In this document: one piece after another, positions 43,652 through 53,035 of the stretch
How the letters are laid out: each line of letters starts with the position of its first letter
Position numbering within the stretch: position 1 is the stretch's first letter
Assembly (NCBI RefSeq): GCF_000226955.1
Contig: NZ_AGFU01000003.1
Coordinates: 1-59,882 of the forward strand
Reading direction: 5' to 3'
DNA length: 59,882 bases
Origin: Sphingomonas elodea ATCC 31461
GTDB taxonomy: Bacteria > Pseudomonadota > Alphaproteobacteria > Sphingomonadales > Sphingomonadaceae
The notes under the pieces: generated by a model
Told to the model about the DNA's origin: nothing
Databases searched by the model: none
The model's input: only the letters and a program-made list of their open reading frames with translations
Translations under genes and position numbers: made by a program

Positions 43652-44913
43652 TGGCTAAGGTAGCACCCGAGGGGTTGATCACCGCGCTCGACGTGGGATC
43701 GTCGAAGGTCTCGGCGCTGATCGCGCAGCGCACGGACGAGGGCAATCTGATCGTGCTCGGCACCGGTCAGCGCGAGAGCCGCGGCGTGAAGCGCGGCTAT
43801 GTCGCCGACATGCACGCTACCGAAATCGCGATCCGCGAGGCGGTGGAGCAGGCCGAGCGGATCGCTGGGTTCAACATCGAGGATGTCTGGGTCAGCTTCT
43901 CGGCGGGCGGGCTGGTCTCCAGCGTGGTCAAGGTCGAGGCGGATCTGGGCGGTCACCGCGTCGAGCAGGCGGACATTGACGATCTGCTGAAGGCTGGGCG
44001 CGGCGCGATCGATCCGCAGGGCCGGATGGTGCTGCACGCGCAGCCGACGCGCTACACGGTGGACGGGCTGGGCGGCGTCAAGCGGCCGCTGGGGCTGCAT
44101 GCCGATCGGCTGGGCGTCGACGTGCACGTCGTCACCACCGAGGGCTCGCCGGTGCGCAACCTCGACCTGTGCGTTCGCTCGGCGCATTTGGAGGTCCGCT
44201 CGATCATCGCGGCGCCGGTGGCGACCGGGCTGGCCTGCCTCACCGAGGAAGAACGCGAGCTGGGCGTTGCGCTGGTCGAGATCGGCGCGGGCGTGACCAA
44301 CGTGTCCGTTTTCGCGCAAGGCGTGCTGGCCGGGCTGGCGTCGATCCCGATGGGGTCTGCCGACATTACCGACGACATCGCCGCCGCCTTCGGCACCGCG
44401 CGCGCCTGGGCGGAGCGGACCAAATGCTTCCACGGCTCGGCCAATCTTTCCCCGCGCGACAATCGCGAGACGATCGACGTGGTGCCGGCCACCACCGAGG
44501 AGGGACTGGAAGGGCCGCGGATCACCAAGGCCGCGCTCAACACCGTGATCCGCCAGCGGCTGGAGCGGCTGATCGCGGAAATCAGCAAGGAGCTGAAGAA
44601 GCTCAACTTCCAGGACCCGGTGGGGCGCCAGATCGTACTGACCGGCGGCGGCGCCGAACTGGCGGGGATCGCCGATTACGCGCAGCAGGCGCTGGGCAAT
44701 GCGGTGCGCGTGGGGCGGCCGCGCGGGCTGCTCGCGATGCCCACCGCGCATGCCGGCCCGGCCTTTTCGACGCTGGCGGGACTCACCCAGTTCGCCGCGG
44801 CGGACCCGATCGACCTGCGCACGCTGGAGCCCAGCCGGCACCAACTCGTCACGCGGGCGAGCCCGGGCGCACTGTTCCAGCGGTTGATCGCTGCGTTCCG
44901 GGCGAATTATTAA
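43651..44913 (+). CDS. ftsA: cell division protein FtsA
   Basis: 420 aa actin-fold ATPase. ALDVGSSKVSALIAQ phosphate-1, a 1C subdomain region (GVKRGYVADMHATEIAIREAVEQAER), VEIGAGVTNVSVFAQG phosphate-2, and VLTGGGAELAGIADYAQQAL adenosine motif. The C-terminal FQRLIAAFRANY is the amphipathic membrane-targeting helix. It anchors FtsZ filaments to the membrane. A 109-bp gap separates it from ftsZ, room for an extra ftsZ promoter. Confidence 0.97.
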   Translation: MAKVAPEGLITALDVGSSKVSALIAQRTDEGNLIVLGTGQRESRGVKRGYVADMHATEIAIREAVEQAERIAGFNIEDVWVSFSAGGLVSSVVKVEADLGGHRVEQADIDDLLKAGRGAIDPQGRMVLHAQPTRYTVDGLGGVKRPLGLHADRLGVDVHVVTTEGSPVRNLDLCVRSAHLEVRSIIAAPVATGLACLTEEERELGVALVEIGAGVTNVSVFAQGVLAGLASIPMGSADITDDIAAAFGTARAWAERTKCFHGSANLSPRDNRETIDVVPATTEEGLEGPRITKAALNTVIRQRLERLIAEISKELKKLNFQDPVGRQIVLTGGGAELAGIADYAQQALGNAVRVGRPRGLLAMPTAHAGPAFSTLAGLTQFAAADPIDLRTLEPSRHQLVTRASPGALFQRLIAAFRANY

Positions 44914-45022
44914 GGAAAAGCGTCCGGCGGGGTGATACTCACTAGAGTCGTCGCTTCGGTTCGTGCATCACAGATTATCAGGCGGTGCAGCGTCGAGAGT
45001 GCGCCGCCAGGGAGACCATAGA

Positions 45023-46495
45023 ATGAGTATCGATTTCCTTCCGCCCGACGTGGACGAGCTGACGCCGAAGATCGCCGTGATCGGCGTGGGCGGGGCGGGC
45101 GGCAATGCCATCGCCAACATGATCCGCGCGGAGGTGCAGGGGGTCGAGTTCCTGGTCGCCAACACCGATGCGCAGGCGCTGAAGCAGTCGGTTGCGCCGC
45201 AGCGCATTCAGCTGGGCGCGAAGATCACGCAGGGCCTGGGCGCGGGCTCGCGGCCCGAAATCGGCCGTGCGGCGGCCGAGGAGACGATCGAGCAGGTCCA
45301 GCAGTCGCTCGAAGGCGCGCACATGTGCTTCATCGCCGCCGGCATGGGCGGCGGCACCGGCACGGGTGCGGCACCGGTGATCGCCAAGGCGGCGCGCGAC
45401 ATGGGCATCCTGACGGTGGGCGTCGTCACCAAGCCGTTCGCCTTCGAAGGCAAGCGCCGCGCGCAATCGGCCGAGGCGGGCATCGAGGAACTGCAGAAGT
45501 ACGTCGACACCCTGATCGTCATCCCCAACCAGAATCTCTTCCTGATCGCCAATGCGAACACGACCTTCAAGGAAGCGTTCGAGATGGCCGACGAGGTGCT
45601 GCAGCAGGGTGTGCGCGGCATCACCGACCTGATGGTGATGCCCGGCCTGATCAACCTCGACTTCGCCGACGTCCGTTCGGTGATGCAGGAGATGGGCAAG
45701 GCGATGATGGGCACCGGCGAGGCGGACGGCGACGACCGCGCGCTGATCGCCGCCCAGAAGGCGATCGCCAACCCGCTGCTGGACGGCGTGAGCATGAACG
45801 GCGCCAAGGGCGTGATCGTCTCGATCACCGGCGGCGAGGACATGCGCCTGCTCGAGGTGGACGAGGCCGCGAACCATATCCGCGAACTGGTCGATCCGGA
45901 CGCGAACATCATCTGGGGTTCGGCGTTCAACCCGGAGCTGGAAGGCCGCATCCGCGTGTCGGTGGTCGCCACCGGCATCGACGCGAATGTCGAGAACCGC
46001 CCGGCCGCCCCGGCCGAACAGCCGCGCGTCTTCTCCTTCTCCACCCCGCGCCGCACCACCGCGGCGACGTCCGCGCCGGAGCCGGTTGCCGCGCCCGCGC
46101 CGATCGCCGCTGCGCCCGAGCCGGTCGCGCCGCCGCCCGTGATCGAGGAAGCGCCGGCGCCGGTCATCGCCGCGCCCGAGCCCGTTGCGACCGCGCCCGT
46201 TCCTGAGCCGACCCCACCGGCCCCGCCGTCGGACGAGCTGCTGCTCGGCACCGAGGCGCTGGTCCCGACGCCTGCGCCTACCCCGGCGCCCGCGCCCGCA
46301 CCGGAGGCCCCGGCCGGCCGTCGTCGCTGGCTGACCGGCGGTGACGAGGACACGGATAGCCGTCCGCGCCCCAAGACCGGCGGCACGCTGTTCGAGCGCA
46401 TGGCCTCGGCCTCGCGCGGCAGCAAGCCGGCCGAGGAAGAGGACAAGGATCCGTTGGATATCCCGCGCTTCCTGCGCAGCCAGAACAACCAGTAA
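45023..46495 (+). CDS. ftsZ: cell division protein FtsZ
   Basis: 490 aa tubulin homologue. [15 protein letters not shown], tubulin signature [14 protein letters not shown] (~G110), and the T7-loop region [16 protein letters not shown] ~150-residue Ala/Pro-rich linker follows the globular domain, and the conserved C-terminal peptide [12 protein letters not shown], which binds FtsA and others, ends the protein. ATG 45023 has GGGAGA upstream. It is the last gene of the cluster, followed by a strong terminator. Confidence 0.98.
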   Translation: MSIDFLPPDVDELTPKIAVIGVGGAGGNAIANMIRAEVQGVEFLVANTDAQALKQSVAPQRIQLGAKITQGLGAGSRPEIGRAAAEETIEQVQQSLEGAHMCFIAAGMGGGTGTGAAPVIAKAARDMGILTVGVVTKPFAFEGKRRAQSAEAGIEELQKYVDTLIVIPNQNLFLIANANTTFKEAFEMADEVLQQGVRGITDLMVMPGLINLDFADVRSVMQEMGKAMMGTGEADGDDRALIAAQKAIANPLLDGVSMNGAKGVIVSITGGEDMRLLEVDEAANHIRELVDPDANIIWGSAFNPELEGRIRVSVVATGIDANVENRPAAPAEQPRVFSFSTPRRTTAATSAPEPVAAPAPIAAAPEPVAPPPVIEEAPAPVIAAPEPVATAPVPEPTPPAPPSDELLLGTEALVPTPAPTPAPAPAPEAPAGRRRWLTGGDEDTDSRPRPKTGGTLFERMASASRGSKPAEEEDKDPLDIPRFLRSQNNQ

Positions 46496-46504
46496 GATCG
46501 GCGC

Positions 46505-46541
46505 ACGGGTGGCACGGTTCGCCGGCCACCCGTCGCTTTTT
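46505..46541 (+). terminator. Rho-independent terminator of the dcw cluster after ftsZ
   Basis: ACGGGTGG/CCACCCGT stem with an inner CGG-TTCG-CCG cap (46505-46533), followed by CGC and a five-T run. Confidence 0.85.
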
Positions 46542-46582
46542 CAGCGGCGGTTCAGCGCCGCTGTGCCAGCAATGTGGCCAGC

Positions 46583-48364
46583 ATGATCAGCAAGAAACAT
46601 CTCGGCATCGGCGCGCTCGCGTCGGCGCTTCTCCTTGGCGCGTCTCCGGCGCTGGCGCAGGGCGAAGTCGTCCAAGCGCATAACCCGGATGCGGATGCGC
46701 TCGCCACGCAGATGCGGGTGCTCGCCGAGAATCCGCGCGACGTGGAGGCGCTGCTGGCGGCGGCGCGGCTGAGCACGCGGCTGGGCGACCTGTCCGGCGC
46801 GCTGGCGCTGCTCCAGCGGGCCGAGAGCACCGAGCCGAGCAACCCGCGCATCGCCAGCAATCGCGCCGCGGTGCTGGTGCGGCAGGAGCGCCCCGGCGAG
46901 GCGCTGCGGCTGTTCCAGCGGGCGGAAGCGCAGGGCGTCGATGTACGCGAGTTCGCCGCCGATCGCGGCTTCGCTTATGACCTGCTTGGCCAGCCGCTGC
47001 TTGCCCAGCGCGACTACAAGCTGGCGCTGGCAACCCGGCGCGAGGACGAACTGGTGCGACGCTATGCGCTGTCGCTCGGCATCAGCGGCAACCGCGTCGA
47101 GGCGGAGCGCGAGCTGGATGCGCTGCTGCGCGCGCAGGACCGTCCGGCATGGCGCGCGCGCGCCTTCATCCTGGCGATGAACGGTGATCTGGCGGGTGCG
47201 GAGAAGATTGCCGACACGATGATGCCCGGAGCGGCGGGCAAGAATTTGCTGCCCTTCTTCCGCCGCATGGCGATGCTGCCGCCCGCCGATCGCGCCTTCG
47301 CCGTCCATTTCGGCGGGCTTTCGCCTACGCCGGCGCGGCTTGCCGATGCGCGGCTGGCGCCGTCGCTGCCCGCCTATAGCGGTCCGCTGCCGGTGCAGAT
47401 GGCGCAGGCCCAGCCGGTAAAGTCCGCAGCCGTCCCGGTTCGCGAGGATCCGCGTGCCCGGCCCACGCTGCCCACCCCGACCCCCGCGCCGGCGCAGGTG
47501 GCGCGCGCCGATGTGGCGCCGCTTGCCCGACCGGTGACGAGCGCGGCCATGCCGGTAACGCCCGCTTCGCCTGTCGCACGCCCCGCGCCGCAGCCGGCGC
47601 CGGTGCAGCCCGCGCCGCAGCCGCGGCGGGTAGGTGCCGAGGATTCGGCACTCGCCTCGATCATCGCCCGGGTCGACGTGCCGGCGAGCGAGCGCGAGGC
47701 GGCGGCCAAGCCGGTGGCGCTTCCGCCCTGGATCGATACCTATCGTGCCCGTCCCAAGCCCCAGCCCCAGCCCCAACCCAAGCCGGTGGAGGAAGAAGCG
47801 GCGGCGCTTGCCAAGCCTCTGCTCAAGAAAGCTGCGAAGATCGAGGACGCAGCGGACGCCAAACCTGCCAAGGCACCACTAAAGAAGGGGGCGAAGCCGG
47901 AGGACGAGGCCGATACGAAGCTCGCCAAGGTGCCGCCGAAAAAGGGCGCCAAGGCCGAGGAAGAGGCCGACGTCAAGCCCGGCAAGTCTTGCAAGCCCGG
48001 GGCCAGGAAGGGCCAGTGCGAGGAACTCGCCGGCGCCAAGACCGCCAAGGGCAAGAAGGGCGAGCCGAAAAAGCCCGATCCGAAGAAGACCGATCCCGAG
48101 CGGGTCTGGGTGCAGGTGGCGAGCGGCGCGAACGAATCGACCGTCGACCGCGCCTGGAAGAGCGTCGCGGCCAAGTCGCCCAAGCTGCTCAGGGCGCGGG
48201 GCGGCTGGTGGATGCCGTTCAAGGCGACCAATCGCATCGTCACCGGCCCGTTCAAGACCAGCGCCGAGGCGCAGGCCTTCGTCAACAAGCTGGCGGGGGA
48301 GGGCGTCTCCGCCTTCGCCGTGACCAGCGAGGCCGGTCAGAAGGTGACCAAGATCGTACCCTGA
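46583..48364 (+). CDS. secreted TPR and SPOR domain protein
   Basis: 593 aa. Signal peptide [29 protein letters not shown]-like helices (~30-230: [34 protein letters not shown] and further units), then long Pro/Ala-rich and Lys/Glu/Pro-rich linkers including (PQ)n. The C-terminal SPOR domain (~510-590) has [23 protein letters not shown] and [27 protein letters not shown] domains bind denuded glycan strands at septa, so its place behind ftsZ suggests a division role. A GTG at 46574 is an alternative start. Confidence 0.85.
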   Translation: MISKKHLGIGALASALLLGASPALAQGEVVQAHNPDADALATQMRVLAENPRDVEALLAAARLSTRLGDLSGALALLQRAESTEPSNPRIASNRAAVLVRQERPGEALRLFQRAEAQGVDVREFAADRGFAYDLLGQPLLAQRDYKLALATRREDELVRRYALSLGISGNRVEAERELDALLRAQDRPAWRARAFILAMNGDLAGAEKIADTMMPGAAGKNLLPFFRRMAMLPPADRAFAVHFGGLSPTPARLADARLAPSLPAYSGPLPVQMAQAQPVKSAAVPVREDPRARPTLPTPTPAPAQVARADVAPLARPVTSAAMPVTPASPVARPAPQPAPVQPAPQPRRVGAEDSALASIIARVDVPASEREAAAKPVALPPWIDTYRARPKPQPQPQPKPVEEEAAALAKPLLKKAAKIEDAADAKPAKAPLKKGAKPEDEADTKLAKVPPKKGAKAEEEADVKPGKSCKPGARKGQCEELAGAKTAKGKKGEPKKPDPKKTDPERVWVQVASGANESTVDRAWKSVAAKSPKLLRARGGWWMPFKATNRIVTGPFKTSAEAQAFVNKLAGEGVSAFAVTSEAGQKVTKIVP

Positions 48365-48404
48365 CCCTTCGACATGGGCGGCAGGCTCGGCTAGGGGCGG
48401 GCGC

Positions 48405-49571
48405 GTGAAACAGCTTTCCTCCTGGGCCTGTATGCCCGGCGATACCCGCGGCCGCCTGCATCCCGAAGCGGGCGGAGGCGCGCGCGGTCCCCGCGACGCG
48501 TTCCAGCGTGACCGCGATCGCATCATCCACTCGATCAGCTTCCGTCGCCTGCGCCACAAGACGCAGGTGTTTCTGGCGCCCGATGGCGACCATTTCCGCG
48601 TGCGGCTTACCCACAGCCTGGAAGTCGCTCAGATCGGCCGCGCCATCGCCCGCGCGTTGGGGCTGAACGAGGACCTGACCGAGGCGCTGTGCCTCGCCCA
48701 TGACATCGGCCATCCGCCGTTCGGCCATGCCGGCGAGGATGCGCTGGAGGCGGCGCTGGCGGGGAAGGGGGGCTTCGACCATAACGGCCAGACGCTGCGC
48801 ACGCTGACCCTGCTCGACAGTCCCTACCCGTCGTGGAACGGGCTGAACCTTACCTGGGACACGCTGGAAGGGCTGGCCAAGCACAATGGGCCGATCCACG
48901 AGCCGCAATGGGCGCTGGCCGCCGCCGACGCGGAATTCCCGCTGGAGCTGGACAGCTGGCCCTCGCTGGAGGCGCAGGTCGCGGCGATCGCCGACGACAT
49001 CGCCTATGACAATCACGACATCGACGATGGCCTGCGCGCCGGGCTGCTGACGCTCGATCAGATCATGGCGGTGCCGATGATCGCGTCGGCATGGGCCGAC
49101 GTGGAGGCGCGCTTCCCCGGCGTGAGCGCCAAGCGGCTGACCGGCGAGCTGATCCGTTCGCAGATCGGATCGATGGTCAACGACTTCATTGCCGAGACCA
49201 AGGCACGGATCGTCGAGTCCGGCGTGGAGACTGCCGAGGACGTGCGGCGCGCGGGGCGCTGTCTGGCTGGGTTCTCGCCCGCGATGCGAGATGCCGAGCG
49301 CGGGCTGAAGCGGTTCATGTATGCGAACCTCTACCACCATCCCAGCCAACTGGCGGCGGCCGACTCGGCGCAGCAGGTGGTGTCGGGGCTGTTCTCGGCC
49401 TATGTGGCCGATCCGGCGCTGCTGCCGTGGGAGTGGCGCGAGGCGCTTCCGGGCGACGAGCCGTGGCGCAGCCGCCACATCGCCGACTTCATCGCCGGCA
49501 TGACCGACCGTTATGCGATCGCTCGCTACCGCGAACTGTGCGGGACGATCGACCTTCCCGAGGAGTTCTAA
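48405..49571 (+). CDS. dgt: deoxyguanosinetriphosphate triphosphohydrolase-like protein
   Basis: 388 aa from GTG 48405. HD-domain motif: [18 protein letters not shown] (H70), [19 protein letters not shown] (H99-D100), and the downstream [18 protein letters not shown] with the closing Asp. The N-terminal [22 protein letters not shown] is the dGTPase-type block. It hydrolyses dNTPs to deoxynucleosides and triphosphate. The stop codon lies in a 34-bp perfect palindrome. Confidence 0.93.
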   Translation: MKQLSSWACMPGDTRGRLHPEAGGGARGPRDAFQRDRDRIIHSISFRRLRHKTQVFLAPDGDHFRVRLTHSLEVAQIGRAIARALGLNEDLTEALCLAHDIGHPPFGHAGEDALEAALAGKGGFDHNGQTLRTLTLLDSPYPSWNGLNLTWDTLEGLAKHNGPIHEPQWALAAADAEFPLELDSWPSLEAQVAAIADDIAYDNHDIDDGLRAGLLTLDQIMAVPMIASAWADVEARFPGVSAKRLTGELIRSQIGSMVNDFIAETKARIVESGVETAEDVRRAGRCLAGFSPAMRDAERGLKRFMYANLYHHPSQLAAADSAQQVVSGLFSAYVADPALLPWEWREALPGDEPWRSRHIADFIAGMTDRYAIARYRELCGTIDLPEEF

Positions 49572-49598
49572 TCCTCCCCCGCGGGGGAGGATTAGAAC
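49565..49598. repeat. 34-bp perfect palindrome over the dgt stop codon
   Basis: GTTCTAATCCTCCCCC, GC, GGGGGAGGATTAGAAC with no mismatch. It contains the TAA of dgt and lies between dgt and the convergent porin gene, so it may act as a 3' hairpin for both. Its CCTCCCCC core resembles the arms of the larger repeat family. Confidence 0.9.
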
Positions 49599-49610
49599 CT
49601 GGGACTTGTC

Positions 49611-50426
49611 TCAGAACGCGGCGCTCAGGGAGAACACGACCTGGCTGCCGGAGATGCTCGATCCGTCCTTGGTGCTCGAGAAGTTGGGGAGCAGGTACGC
49701 GCTTTCGCGCTTGGTGATGCTGGTATCGACATAGGCGACGCCGAGCACTACCTTGCCGAGCGCCAGGTCGGCGCCAATCAGCCAGTCGGCGTAGCTGCCG
49801 GTCGGCGCGACGCTCGTGCCGTTGGGGCCGAGGCCCGGGTTGCCGTCCGAATAGCCGAGATGCGCCTTGAGCGTGATCGGCGTCTTCGGCACCGCGGTGC
49901 TCACATCGGTCCACAGATAGAGATTGTGCTTCTTGTCGCCGGCCTTGCTCTCGGGCGTGTTGCTCCAGTTGCCGAGTGCCTGCTGCGGCGGGGCATAGGC
50001 GACGCCGGCCAGCGCCGAGACGGGGCCGATGCTGCCGCTGACTTTCGCGTAGGGCTCGGCGAAGTCGGTCTTGGAGGCGCCGCCCGGATACATGTACCAG
50101 GTGACGCCCACGTCGAGCGCGGCGCCGCCGCCGATCGGCAGCTTGTACCCGCCTACCAGATCCAGCTCCATGTTGGAGCCGCCGAACGTACCCCAGCCGG
50201 CAAGGTTGGAGCCCCAGACCGAGGCGTAGAGGCCGCTTTCATGCGTGGCGGTAAGACCACCCTGCACGGCCATTTCCTTGTCGCTCTGCGAGACCCCGCG
50301 GAAACGATAGTCGGATACGAGCGCGACGCTGCCGGAAACAGTGATCGACTTGGGCGCCTCGGTTTCCTGCGCGAAAGCGGGAGAGGACAGGCCGAGCAGG
50401 GCTGCGGCGACAAGACGGGTCTTCAT
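49611..50426 (-). CDS. TorF family putative porin
   Basis: 271 aa. Signal peptide MKTRLVAAALLGLSSPAFAQ, then ITVSGSVALVSDYRFRGVSQSDKEMAVQGGLTATHESGLYAS, the hallmark of the Gcw_chp/TorF family. Alternating beta strands and the terminal Phe (VVFSLSAAF) fit a small outer-membrane barrel. Transported solute unknown. Monocistronic, convergent with dgt. Confidence 0.9.
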   Translation of the reverse strand: MKTRLVAAALLGLSSPAFAQETEAPKSITVSGSVALVSDYRFRGVSQSDKEMAVQGGLTATHESGLYASVWGSNLAGWGTFGGSNMELDLVGGYKLPIGGGAALDVGVTWYMYPGGASKTDFAEPYAKVSGSIGPVSALAGVAYAPPQQALGNWSNTPESKAGDKKHNLYLWTDVSTAVPKTPITLKAHLGYSDGNPGLGPNGTSVAPTGSYADWLIGADLALGKVVLGVAYVDTSITKRESAYLLPNFSSTKDGSSISGSQVVFSLSAAF

Positions 50427-50684
50427 GGAACATTCCCTCTCGGTTGCGAGTGAAAGTCCCAGCCTGCGGCGGTGCAGCGAGCAGTTCTCAATGGACTACC
50501 CTGCCGTTCCGAAAATCATCTTCGCGGTGCAGCATGGCCATTTCTTGGCAAAAATGTAAGAAAGTGTTGCTGGCCTCTGCCGCGGTGGTGCGACATGTTT
50601 CGTTACAGCGGCGCAAGTCTGAGGAAAAAGCGGGCGGGTAGGGATCGCGGCAGGAGAGATGCCGCAACCATAAGGACCGCCGCC
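50427..50684. other. divergent intergenic region between the porin and small secreted protein genes
   Basis: Contains the TTTCTT/AAGAAA inverted repeat (50541-50563), a weak operator candidate. No gene is credible here. AAGGA at about 50672 serves the next gene. Confidence 0.4.
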
Positions 50685-50945
50685 GTGAAGCTTGCCACCA
50701 TTGCGATGCTTTCAGCGACGCTGATCGCCGCACCGGCTGCGGCGCAGTCGCTCCACGAGACCCATGAACGGGTGTGGGCGCCGGCGGGCAAGAACCAGGT
50801 CGTTGCTTGGCGGATGAAGGGCCACAAGGTCGAAGCCGCCCAGGCGCATCACCAGGCCGGCAAGCACCAGCACCTTCGGGTCCACAAGGCGCCGACCGAC
50901 GAAGCGCGCCGCAGCGGCAGCGCGATCACGGGCGCCAGCGACTAA
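50685..50945 (+). CDS. small secreted His-rich hypothetical protein
   Basis: 86 aa from GTG 50685 with AAGGA 10 nt upstream. A clear signal peptide (MKLATIAMLSATLIAAPAAAQ) is followed by a short basic body rich in histidine (HETHERVW, AHHQAGKHQHLRVHK). The mature part is only ~65 residues. It is not recognised; the His clusters could bind metal, but that is a guess. A terminator follows. Confidence 0.65.
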   Translation: MKLATIAMLSATLIAAPAAAQSLHETHERVWAPAGKNQVVAWRMKGHKVEAAQAHHQAGKHQHLRVHKAPTDEARRSGSAITGASD

Positions 50946-50978
50946 CCTTTTTCAGTTTCCGTCCCCCCAGAACGGAAA

Positions 50979-51008
50979 ACCCCGCGGTTGCCTAGGCAGC
51001 CGCGGGGT
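50979..51008. terminator. terminator between two small secreted protein genes
   Basis: Long stem ACCCCGCGG-T-TGCC/GGCA-G-CCGCGGGGT with a TA turn; T-rich sequence lies downstream on plus, and TTTTCC follows it on the minus strand. It serves the convergent small genes. Confidence 0.75.
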
Positions 51009-51040
51009 CCTTCATTTCCGGGGAGCCGGTGGGGCGTCGC

Positions 51041-51322
51041 TCAGCGCGACGCGACCTGCACCTTGGTCGCCTTGGGCACGCGGAACGACACGCGGGTACC
51101 GGCGGCATTGCCGTCGACCCAGCCGTTGCGGACGACGAGGTGGAACTTCTGGTTGCCGGGCTTGGCGACGCCGTCCAGCACCCGCGCATCGCCCTTCGGC
51201 GTCGAGGTGTAGACATAGGTCACGCCGTCACGGGTGAAGCTGCGGGTGGCGGCTTCGTCGGCGGCGAAAGCGGGAGCGGCAGCGAACAGGGTAGCGGCAA
51301 GGGCGATGGTGAAACGGGTCAC
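51041..51322 (-). CDS. small secreted hypothetical protein
   Basis: 93 aa from GTG 51322 with GGAG about 8 nt upstream. Signal peptide MTRFTIALAATLFAAAPAFA, then ATRSFTRDGVTYVYTSTPKGDARVLDG and KFHLVVRNGWVDGNAAGTRVSFRVPKATKV, a beta-rich compact domain. No family name known to me. An in-frame ATG at 51346 would add eight basic residues. Confidence 0.7.
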   Translation of the reverse strand: MTRFTIALAATLFAAAPAFAADEAATRSFTRDGVTYVYTSTPKGDARVLDGVAKPGNQKFHLVVRNGWVDGNAAGTRVSFRVPKATKVQVASR

Positions 51323-51366
51323 GATCTTTCTCCTTCGTGGGTCCAAAAGAGCCAGATCGGCATCCT

Positions 51367-51395
51367 TCTTATGTTCTTACGATCTTTGTAGACAA
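51367..51395 (-). promoter_or_regulatory. promoter of the small secreted protein gene at 51041-51322
   Basis: Minus strand: TTGTCT (51390-51395), 17-nt spacer, ATAAGA (51367-51372). It places the start site about 38 nt before the GTG. Confidence 0.4.
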
Positions 51396-51570
51396 AATGT
51401 TGCGCTGCAGCAGATTCGACAATCGCAAAAGCCGGGGGTCATGCATGCACGTTTTGCAAGTGTAACGGCGTGGGACGAGCCGTTGGCGGATGCGACGAAG
51501 CGTTGCCGCTGGCAAACTTCTGCGACAGCTGGGGCGTAGAAGCACCTCCATCCCAGCGGAGGTTTCGCCG

Positions 51571-53031
51571 ATGGCGGACAAGAGTATCGCGTTGAACCGC
51601 TTTGGCCTGGGCGCCCGCCCCGGTGAGGACCCCGGCGGCGATCCGCGCGCCTGGCTCGATCAGCAGCTTGCCCGCTACGTCGCCGCGCCGCCGGTGCTGG
51701 CGGGGCAGCCGGCGAGCGGCACGCTCGTCGCGGCGTTTGCCGACTATCGCGAGCGGTTCGTGCAGCTGAAGCGCGCTGCCGGGCCGCCGCCCGCTCCCCC
51801 GAGCGCAATGGCGCCGCCGCCGATGGTGCAGGCCGGTGATGATCCGGTCGACGCGCTGCGCAGGCAGTTCAACCAGCAGAGCCGCGACCTGTACAACGGC
51901 GCGGTCACCGCCCGCGCGCTCGCCGCGATTCAGTCGCCTGCGCCCTTCGCCGAGCGGCTCGTGCACTTCTGGGCCAATCACTTCGCCGTCTCGGGCGACA
52001 AGATGGAGGTGACCAACCTCGCCGGGGCGTTCGAGTTCGAGGCGATCCGCCCGCATGTGATGGGCAGCTTCCGCGACATGCTGTTCGCGGTCGAGCGCCA
52101 CCCGGCGATGCTGCTCTTTCTCGACCAGGCGGTATCGGTGGGGCCGAACAGCCCGCTGGCGGTGCGCGCGGGCAATCGCCCCAATGCACGCCGCAACCTG
52201 GGCCTCAACGAGAACCTCGCCCGCGAGATTCTGGAACTGCACACGCTGGGCGTGCGCACCGGCTACAGCCAGGCCGACGTCACCGAGTTCGCGCGGGCGA
52301 TGACCGGCTGGACCGTCGCGGGCTTCGGTCGCGGGCCGGTGGCGAAGTTCACCGGCGCCACCGGGCGGCAGGGCGACTTCGTCTTCGCCGAGGCGATGCA
52401 CGAGCCGGGCTCCCGTACGATTCTCGGCAGGCAGTGGAGCCAGCAGGGCGAGGCGCAGGCGGCCGCGGTGCTCGACCATCTCGCCACCCATCCGGCGACC
52501 GCGAGGCACATCGCCACCAAGCTCGCCCGCCACTTTGCCGGTGACGATCCGCCGCCCAAGCTGGTCGCGCGGCTGGAGGCGAATTTCCGCAAGACCGGGG
52601 GCGATCTGCCCAGCCTCTACCGCGCCCTTATCGCCGCCCCCGAATGCTGGACGCCCGGGGCGGTCAAGTTCAAGTCGCCCTGGGAATGGTCGATCTCCGC
52701 CATGCGCGCGGTCGGCACCGAACAGTTGCAGCCGAATGCGGTGCCGGGGTTGATGGTCCAGCTTGGCCAGCCGGTATGGAAGCCGGGCTCGCCGGCGGGG
52801 TGGGATGATGTCGCCGGGGCGTGGGCCGGGCCCGATGCGGTGCTGCGCCGGGTCGAGGCTGCCGAGCGGATGGCCCAGCGCACCCGCGACCAGATCGATC
52901 CGCGCGCCCGCGCCGCGGAGATGTTCCCCGATGCGCTCAGCCCCACAACGGCCCAGGCGATCGCGCGGGCGGAAAGCAACAGCCAGGGGGTCGCGCTCAT
53001 GCTGGTCGCGCCCGAGTTCCTGCGGAGATAG
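51571..53031 (+). CDS. DUF1800 family protein
   Basis: 486 aa. ATG 51571 follows GGAGG. DUF1800 blocks: IALNRFGLGARPGE, ERLVHFWANHFAVSG, FRDMLFAVERHPAMLLFLDQAVSVG, NENLAREILELHTLGV, GYSQADVTEFARAMTGW, and KSPWEWSISAMRAVG. DUF1800 genes nearly always pair with a DUF1501 gene, as here, 4 nt downstream. The function is unknown; roles in exported-protein or surface processes are proposed only by context. Confidence 0.9.
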   Translation: MADKSIALNRFGLGARPGEDPGGDPRAWLDQQLARYVAAPPVLAGQPASGTLVAAFADYRERFVQLKRAAGPPPAPPSAMAPPPMVQAGDDPVDALRRQFNQQSRDLYNGAVTARALAAIQSPAPFAERLVHFWANHFAVSGDKMEVTNLAGAFEFEAIRPHVMGSFRDMLFAVERHPAMLLFLDQAVSVGPNSPLAVRAGNRPNARRNLGLNENLAREILELHTLGVRTGYSQADVTEFARAMTGWTVAGFGRGPVAKFTGATGRQGDFVFAEAMHEPGSRTILGRQWSQQGEAQAAAVLDHLATHPATARHIATKLARHFAGDDPPPKLVARLEANFRKTGGDLPSLYRALIAAPECWTPGAVKFKSPWEWSISAMRAVGTEQLQPNAVPGLMVQLGQPVWKPGSPAGWDDVAGAWAGPDAVLRRVEAAERMAQRTRDQIDPRARAAEMFPDALSPTTAQAIARAESNSQGVALMLVAPEFLRR

Positions 53032-53035
53032 GGTC

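Noticed and set aside
47751-47790. Short tandem CAGCCC-type repeat, considered as a repeat array
   Set aside because: It encodes the PQPQPQP linker of the SPOR protein; ordinary low-complexity coding sequence.
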